Below the pieces are notes generated by a model. The model had not been told where the DNA came from, did not search any database, and was given only the letters and a program-made list of their open reading frames with translations. 64,000 nt of DNA from Rhabdothermincola salaria (GTDB lineage Bacteria; Actinomycetota; Acidimicrobiia; Acidimicrobiales; Acidimicrobilacustridaceae). Position numbers and translations under genes: made by a program. The stretch lies in assembly GCF_021246445.1 (NCBI RefSeq), contig NZ_JAJQXW010000001.1, positions 620,001-684,000 on the forward strand, read 5' to 3'. Below, piece by piece: positions 59,960-64,000 of this stretch. Every line of letters starts with the position of its first letter. Position 1 is the first letter of the stretch.

Positions 59960-60505
59960 GTGAGCGCGGGCTGCACGGTCGACGCCTGTGGTGTCGCCGC
60001 CATCGGCCGCTGCCGGCGGTGCCGACAGGCGTTCTGCATGTCCCACCAGGGAGAGAACCAGACCCGTCGGTTCACCGACGTGTGCTCCGAGTGCGCACCC
60101 AGGCTGGTCGCCGACCGGGCGGCCCACCCGACGAGCCACGCCGAGTCGCCCCGCTGGCTGCTGCAGAACCGCGGCCTCGAGTTGCTCCGCAACGCCGGCG
60201 TGGCTCCGGACGAGCTGGTGCGGACCGTCGTCACGTCGCGCCTCTCGCTGCTGGGCAGCCGGGAACGAGTCCGCTACGAACCGGTCGGTCACGCCTACGT
60301 CCTCGGCTCCTTCGAATGGGTCGACGACGCCGGTCACCACGAGCACTGGTCGACCGGGCTGCGCCAGGGGCCGCGGGCACGACCAGGCTGGGGTGAGACG
60401 GTGCGGTTGCGGATCACCCCCGGCGGGTGGGAGATCGTCGACGGGGGTCGCCTCGTCGACGAAGCGGGGGCCGCCGCCGCGTTGCGACAACACGTCAGGA
60501 CATGA
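59960..60505 (+). CDS. Zinc-finger (B-box-like) protein of unknown function
   Basis: 181 residues from GTG 59960. The first 46 residues hold Cys and His in the order C-x4-C, C-x2-C, FC-x2-H, C-x2-C (GCTVDAC, CRRCRQAFCMSH, VCSECA), a cross-brace zinc pattern as in B-box and AN1-like fingers. The remainder is a mixed alpha/beta domain without recognised relatives (SPRWLLQNRGLELLRNAGVA, then TVRLRITPGGWEIVDGG). It could be a protein-protein adaptor. It lies just before the ATP-grasp operon, 217 bases upstream, same strand. A truncated copy of its start is at 49740-49968. Confidence 0.6.
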   Translation: MSAGCTVDACGVAAIGRCRRCRQAFCMSHQGENQTRRFTDVCSECAPRLVADRAAHPTSHAESPRWLLQNRGLELLRNAGVAPDELVRTVVTSRLSLLGSRERVRYEPVGHAYVLGSFEWVDDAGHHEHWSTGLRQGPRARPGWGETVRLRITPGGWEIVDGGRLVDEAGAAAALRQHVRT

Positions 60506-60722
60506 CGGCAGGGCACCCGCAGAGGTGACGTCCCGCCAGCCGAATGGGCGAACCCCGATGCTGATGGTGACGCCGCCCGGTTTGACCCGTCACCGGCACC
60601 CACCCACCCTGGTCCGGGCCTGCCGGGCGACCGGTGGTGACCGCTCTGGGCCGCATCCCCTGCTCGACGAGCCACCGGCGCCGGAGGCTTCGACCGCCGA
60701 GACCGAGAGGGCATTGCGCAGC

Positions 60723-61949
60723 ATGGCTGAGAAGGACCCCACCAAGGGCTACGTGGCGTTGTTGGGCTGGTCCCTGAGCGCCATCGACGCCGCCGAGAAC
60801 TTCGACCGTCGCTATGTGGTGGTGGCCCCCGAGTGGGCCCGTGAGTTCGCCGAGGCCAACGACATCCCGTTCCTGGCGTGGGACTTCGAGCGGCTCAACG
60901 ACCGTTCCATGGAGGTCGCCACCACGCTGAAGGACATGGGCGTGGACGTGACGATCCCCCTGTTCGAGGAGACCGTCGAGTGGGCCGGCGCCATCAACGC
61001 CGTGCTGTTCGGCAGCCCGCGACTGCACGGTCAGGCGGTGCTGTTCCGGGACAAGGCCCTGATGAAGCGAAGGGCGCAGCTCGGCGGCATCCGGGTCGGC
61101 ATCTTCGAAGAGGCCCACGATCACGGCGACGTGGTCCGCTTCCTCAAGCGGGTGAACCAGACGCTGCTCAAACTCGACGGCGACCCCAACGACCCCGTGC
61201 ACCTCAAGGCCTTCGACAAGGCGGGCTGCCTGGGTCACCGGGTGATCCGCACCCCCGACGAGGTCGACCTCATCCCCGACATCGACTTCCCGCTGCTGAT
61301 GGAGAGCCACCTCGACGGGTGGGAGTTCGCGGTCGAGGCCTGGATCCACGACGGCAAGATCCGCTTCCTGAACATCTCGGAGTACGTCACGTTGGGCTAC
61401 TCGGTGTTCGTGCCCGCCTCCCCGGAGCTGGAAGCCTGGCGGGAGCGCGTCACCGAGGAGATCGAGAAGCTCATCAAGACCTTCGAGATCGACTTCGGGC
61501 TGATCCACCCGGAGTACTTCGTCACCAGCGACGGGACGATGTACTTCGGGGAGGTGGCCTTCCGGCCGCCGGGGTTCAAGGTGCTCGAGCTGCTCGAGCG
61601 CGTCTACGGTTTCAACGGCTACCAGGCCCTCATCATGTGCTTCGACCCCACGACCACCGAAGAAGAGGTCGCCGCCTTCTTCCCACGGGAGGTGGTCGAC
61701 GCCGACGGCTTCGCCGGGTGCTTCGGCGTGTACCCGCGCCAACGAGTGGTCAGCCAGCTCGATCTCCCCGAAGAGACGGTGCAGCACCCCTACTTCGAGT
61801 CCCACGAGTTGGTCTCGCCGCTCGAGTCCAAGGTGACCAAGCGCACCGCGTTCGGCACCCACTGGGGCCTCGTCTACTTCACCGGGGACGACCCGATCGT
61901 GATGCGAGAGCTGCTGAAGCACCAGGAGGATCTCGACTTCTATGTCTGA
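60723..61949 (+). CDS. ATP-grasp domain ligase
   Basis: 408 residues from ATG 60723. The pattern is an ATP-grasp enzyme of the carboxylate-amine ligase superfamily: N-terminal pre-ATP-grasp part (YVALLGWSLSAIDAAENFDR), ATP-grasp lid residues DKALMKRRAQLGGIRVGIFE, LMESHLDGWEFAVEAWIHDG and the Mg-binding GLIHPEYFVTSDGTMYFGEV, then AFRPPGFKVLELLERVYG. These enzymes join a carboxyl group to an amine through an acyl phosphate. The gene overlaps the next one by eight bases (61942-61949), so the two proteins very likely work together. The substrates are unknown. Confidence 0.8.
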   Translation: MAEKDPTKGYVALLGWSLSAIDAAENFDRRYVVVAPEWAREFAEANDIPFLAWDFERLNDRSMEVATTLKDMGVDVTIPLFEETVEWAGAINAVLFGSPRLHGQAVLFRDKALMKRRAQLGGIRVGIFEEAHDHGDVVRFLKRVNQTLLKLDGDPNDPVHLKAFDKAGCLGHRVIRTPDEVDLIPDIDFPLLMESHLDGWEFAVEAWIHDGKIRFLNISEYVTLGYSVFVPASPELEAWRERVTEEIEKLIKTFEIDFGLIHPEYFVTSDGTMYFGEVAFRPPGFKVLELLERVYGFNGYQALIMCFDPTTTEEEVAAFFPREVVDADGFAGCFGVYPRQRVVSQLDLPEETVQHPYFESHELVSPLESKVTKRTAFGTHWGLVYFTGDDPIVMRELLKHQEDLDFYV

Positions 61950-63933
61950 GGTCCCTGGGGCCACCCAGGACGAGGTGACCGCCCCGGTGGTCAGCGCCGA
62001 CCAGCTCGCCGAGCGGCTCGACGCCGCCATCGCCGCCCTGGAGCAGGCCTCCGCCTTCGCCAAGGCGAGCCCCGCGCTGCGCGTGGCCGACGTCGCCCAC
62101 CGGCTCATGAGCCACCCCGAAGGCCCCGAGCTCATCTACCGGCGGATCCAGCGGATGCAGGACGGCGGGGTGTTCGCCGGCACCGACTGGGACCATCCCG
62201 AGACCCTCCAGCCCCGCCTGGCATCCGGCACGCTCGAGCACGGGTCGGCCGAGACCGCCAGCCTCGAGATGTTGAGCGAGCTGCGTCTGCTGGCGGTGGC
62301 CCGCGGTGAGGCCTTCCACCTCGCGGTCTCCTCCGAGAGCGCCACGCACTTCCTGGCCCAGCTGCTGGCCTTCGAGCTCGACCACCTCTTCGGGCCCCGA
62401 TCCGAAGCCGACCGCGCCGCGGGCAGCCACGGCGACGCGGTGCGCAACCACCTGTCGTTCGTCGCCGACGGCATCGGCTACGACCACGTGCTCGACAGCC
62501 TGGTGGCCGAGATCGAGAGGATCCTGGCCCAGCGCCCGATCGCCGTCGACCACGTCAAGGTCATGATCGGCCGCATCGCCGCCAACCTCGACGACCCCGA
62601 CCTGTCGGGCACCGGCTCCACGCTCGGTCTCAACCGGCTGGTGAGCGCCCTGTTCGGTCCCACCGCCAACTGCCGCGAGGACCCGGGGGTCGAGACCTAC
62701 GCAGAACGGCTGACGTCGCTCGACGAGAGCGCGCTGTGGCAAGAGGCCCGCGAGTTCGCGTTGGCCATGCACTCCACGGGCCTGGTGTCGCCCTACCAGG
62801 AAGTCTTCGTCCACCACGTCAACGGCACTCGCGACGACCTCCTCGGCCAGGTGCTGGGGCTGAGCCGCACCGGCATGGAGGCCCTGTCGTGCTACGCCCC
62901 CCTCGTTCGTCGCCTCATCGAGGTGGCCATCACCCCGGGCACCACGCAGACCATCTACTCGCTGGCCCAGATGATCGAACGGGCCGTGCTGTTCGACCCC
63001 GCAGTCGCCCCGTCGTTGTGGGCCATGATCGGCCTGGTCCCGTCCCCGAGCGCCGAGCTGGCCCTCGCCGGGATCACCGGGGAAGAGACGGCGTCGACGG
63101 TCCTGCTGGCCGGCGTGATCGACGTGCTCGGCCAACCCCTCGGCATCGGGCAGGGCAACAACCCGACGTGCCAGGCGGCGCGGGCCATCTCCATGTGGTC
63201 GCTGGCCGCGCCCAGCTACGTGCTGCGCCTCGTGACCCGTGCGGCACGCGACGACGAGATCCGCCTGTTCTTCGAGGGCGATGCCATCTCCTCGGCCGAG
63301 GTCCCCGCGGGCACCTTCACCGCTCCGCTGGTGGACGTCGACCCGGTCTCCATGGTGCTGGTGCCCCATCTCGACCGGATCTACATCGAGATGGGCCGAC
63401 GGTGCGCGTCCCGCAGCGGCGATCCGCACGCCTGGATCAACCGCGAGATGCACGGCTGGTGGGTGGGACGGGAGACCGCACTGGCCGTCGACCTGGCCAG
63501 TGGCCATCTCGACGACTACCCGAGCTTCGTGCGCCGCTTCTACGCCCTGTACCACCCGCTGCACAACCGCGATCGGCCTGTGATCCACCCTCAGCCCGCC
63601 GGCATCGCCGTCACCGACGGCCTCGGTCGGTTCATCGGGTGGCATGCCATCTCCATCCTGCGCGTGGGCATGGATCCCTCCGAGGAGATGCGGGTGTACT
63701 TCTTCAACCCCAACAACGACGGCGGTCAGGACTGGGGTCAGGGCGTGGTGGTCTCCACCGAGGGCTGCGGCGAGCGGTTCGGCGAGTCCTCTCTGCCCAT
63801 CGCCGCGTTCACCTCGAGGCTGTACCTGTACCACTACGACCCCCCGGACGTGGGGGAGGTGGCTGCCGTCCCGGCCGAGGTCGCCGACGAGGTCGAGGCT
63901 CTCGCCCGGGCCAGCTGGGCCGCGGACCGCTGA
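61942..63933 (+). CDS. Large papain-like fold protein coupled to the ATP-grasp ligase, unknown function
   Basis: 663 residues from ATG 61942, start overlapping the ligase end. The first 400 residues are helical and not recognised. Residues 400-640 look like a papain-like (C39/C58-type) catalytic domain: GQGNNPTCQAARAISMW (Cys410), GRFIGWHAISILRVG (His568) and VYFFNPNNDGGQDWGQG (Asn589 or Asp593). This Cys-His-Asn order, with the FNPN after the His, is typical of such peptidases and transglutaminases. Other fixed blocks are HAWINREMHGWWVGRE and HPQPAGIAVTDG. It may cleave, transfer or cyclise peptides made or tagged by the ligase. No signal peptide. No named family recognised; the catalytic assignment is inference. 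Confidence 0.6.
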   Translation: MSEVPGATQDEVTAPVVSADQLAERLDAAIAALEQASAFAKASPALRVADVAHRLMSHPEGPELIYRRIQRMQDGGVFAGTDWDHPETLQPRLASGTLEHGSAETASLEMLSELRLLAVARGEAFHLAVSSESATHFLAQLLAFELDHLFGPRSEADRAAGSHGDAVRNHLSFVADGIGYDHVLDSLVAEIERILAQRPIAVDHVKVMIGRIAANLDDPDLSGTGSTLGLNRLVSALFGPTANCREDPGVETYAERLTSLDESALWQEAREFALAMHSTGLVSPYQEVFVHHVNGTRDDLLGQVLGLSRTGMEALSCYAPLVRRLIEVAITPGTTQTIYSLAQMIERAVLFDPAVAPSLWAMIGLVPSPSAELALAGITGEETASTVLLAGVIDVLGQPLGIGQGNNPTCQAARAISMWSLAAPSYVLRLVTRAARDDEIRLFFEGDAISSAEVPAGTFTAPLVDVDPVSMVLVPHLDRIYIEMGRRCASRSGDPHAWINREMHGWWVGRETALAVDLASGHLDDYPSFVRRFYALYHPLHNRDRPVIHPQPAGIAVTDGLGRFIGWHAISILRVGMDPSEEMRVYFFNPNNDGGQDWGQGVVVSTEGCGERFGESSLPIAAFTSRLYLYHYDPPDVGEVAAVPAEVADEVEALARASWAADR

Positions 63934-64000
63934 CGGTGCGCCCCCGGCCTGACGGTTCGACCGCTCCGATGCTGGCGCCGGTGACGGACAGCCGGGCCGG

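Noticed and set aside
59535-59963. A 142-codon plus-strand frame
   Set aside because: Composition is Arg/Ser-rich and it overlaps a better-looking minus-strand remnant; it ends across the start of the zinc-finger gene.

Overview
The window is very GC-rich DNA, with G or C at nearly every third codon position, from an actinobacterium. The gene content fits the class Acidimicrobiia (Iamiaceae or Ilumatobacteraceae-like): a DUF222/HNH endonuclease, LPxTG-type surface protein, SufR-led SUF operon, Rv2629/Balon-like ribosome hibernation factor and paired bPH2 membrane proteins. The phylum is fairly safe; the class is an inference from gene content only.

Layout. 1-3415: end of a VapB/VapC toxin-antitoxin pair and two convergently placed bPH2-domain membrane proteins. 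3553-6405: a one-module NRPS-like enzyme (adenylation-carrier-thioesterase). 7022-9264: small leader ORF plus DUF222/HNH endonuclease. 9459-13719: PAS-HD-GYP phosphodiesterase, GT8 glycosyltransferase, GT-C membrane protein. 13892-18094: secreted Gly-rich protein, PAS-EAL phosphodiesterase, TetR regulator. 18369-21218: two small basic paralogues, an EAL remnant, a ferredoxin-hemerythrin fusion, a hydrolase remnant joined to a truncated RES toxin, a small HTH protein. 21537-30732: SGNH lipoprotein hydrolase, SLC13 transporter, NatAB-like ABC exporter, secreted S33 peptidase, Balon-like protein. 30969-33500: a decayed zone with EAL and malate dehydrogenase remnants. 33692-38858: a thiamine locus with TPP riboswitch, thiamine pyrophosphokinase and a ThiBPQ importer. 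39136-49303: GT4 glycosyltransferase, flavin-type oxidase fold protein, SRPBCC protein, MBG-repeat surface protein, M3 oligopeptidase, carotenoid oxygenase, ferritin-like and DUF1330 proteins. 49548-56551: tRNA-Leu(GAG), then a SUF Fe-S assembly operon (sufR / fdx-sufA-sufB-sufC-sufD-sufT) of visibly different codon use. 56871-57973: XRE/nucleotidyltransferase-type toxin-antitoxin pair. 58397-63933: secreted trypsin-like protease, zinc-finger protein, and a two-gene operon of an ATP-grasp ligase and a large papain-like protein of unknown role.

How the genes work together. The thiamine genes form one riboswitch-controlled salvage unit: import of thiamine (ThiBPQ) and pyrophosphorylation. The SUF genes form one Fe-S scaffold unit under a divergent Fe-S sensor repressor, but no cysteine desulfurase (SufS) or SufU is present beside them. 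The HD-GYP and EAL proteins both degrade c-di-GMP. The secreted proteins show two kinds of C-terminus: a classical LPYTG sortase tail (42845-44446), and an unusual shared last-residue peptide VTPRFTG on two unrelated secreted proteins (13892-14893 and 58397-59470).

A striking general feature is short-period tandem duplication, both inside genes (Gly/Asp/Ala/Ser-rich inserts in otherwise conserved enzymes) and at gene ends, where duplicated copies include start or stop codons. Several broken genes and one dispersed 48-bp repeat add to the picture of an active, duplication-prone accessory region.
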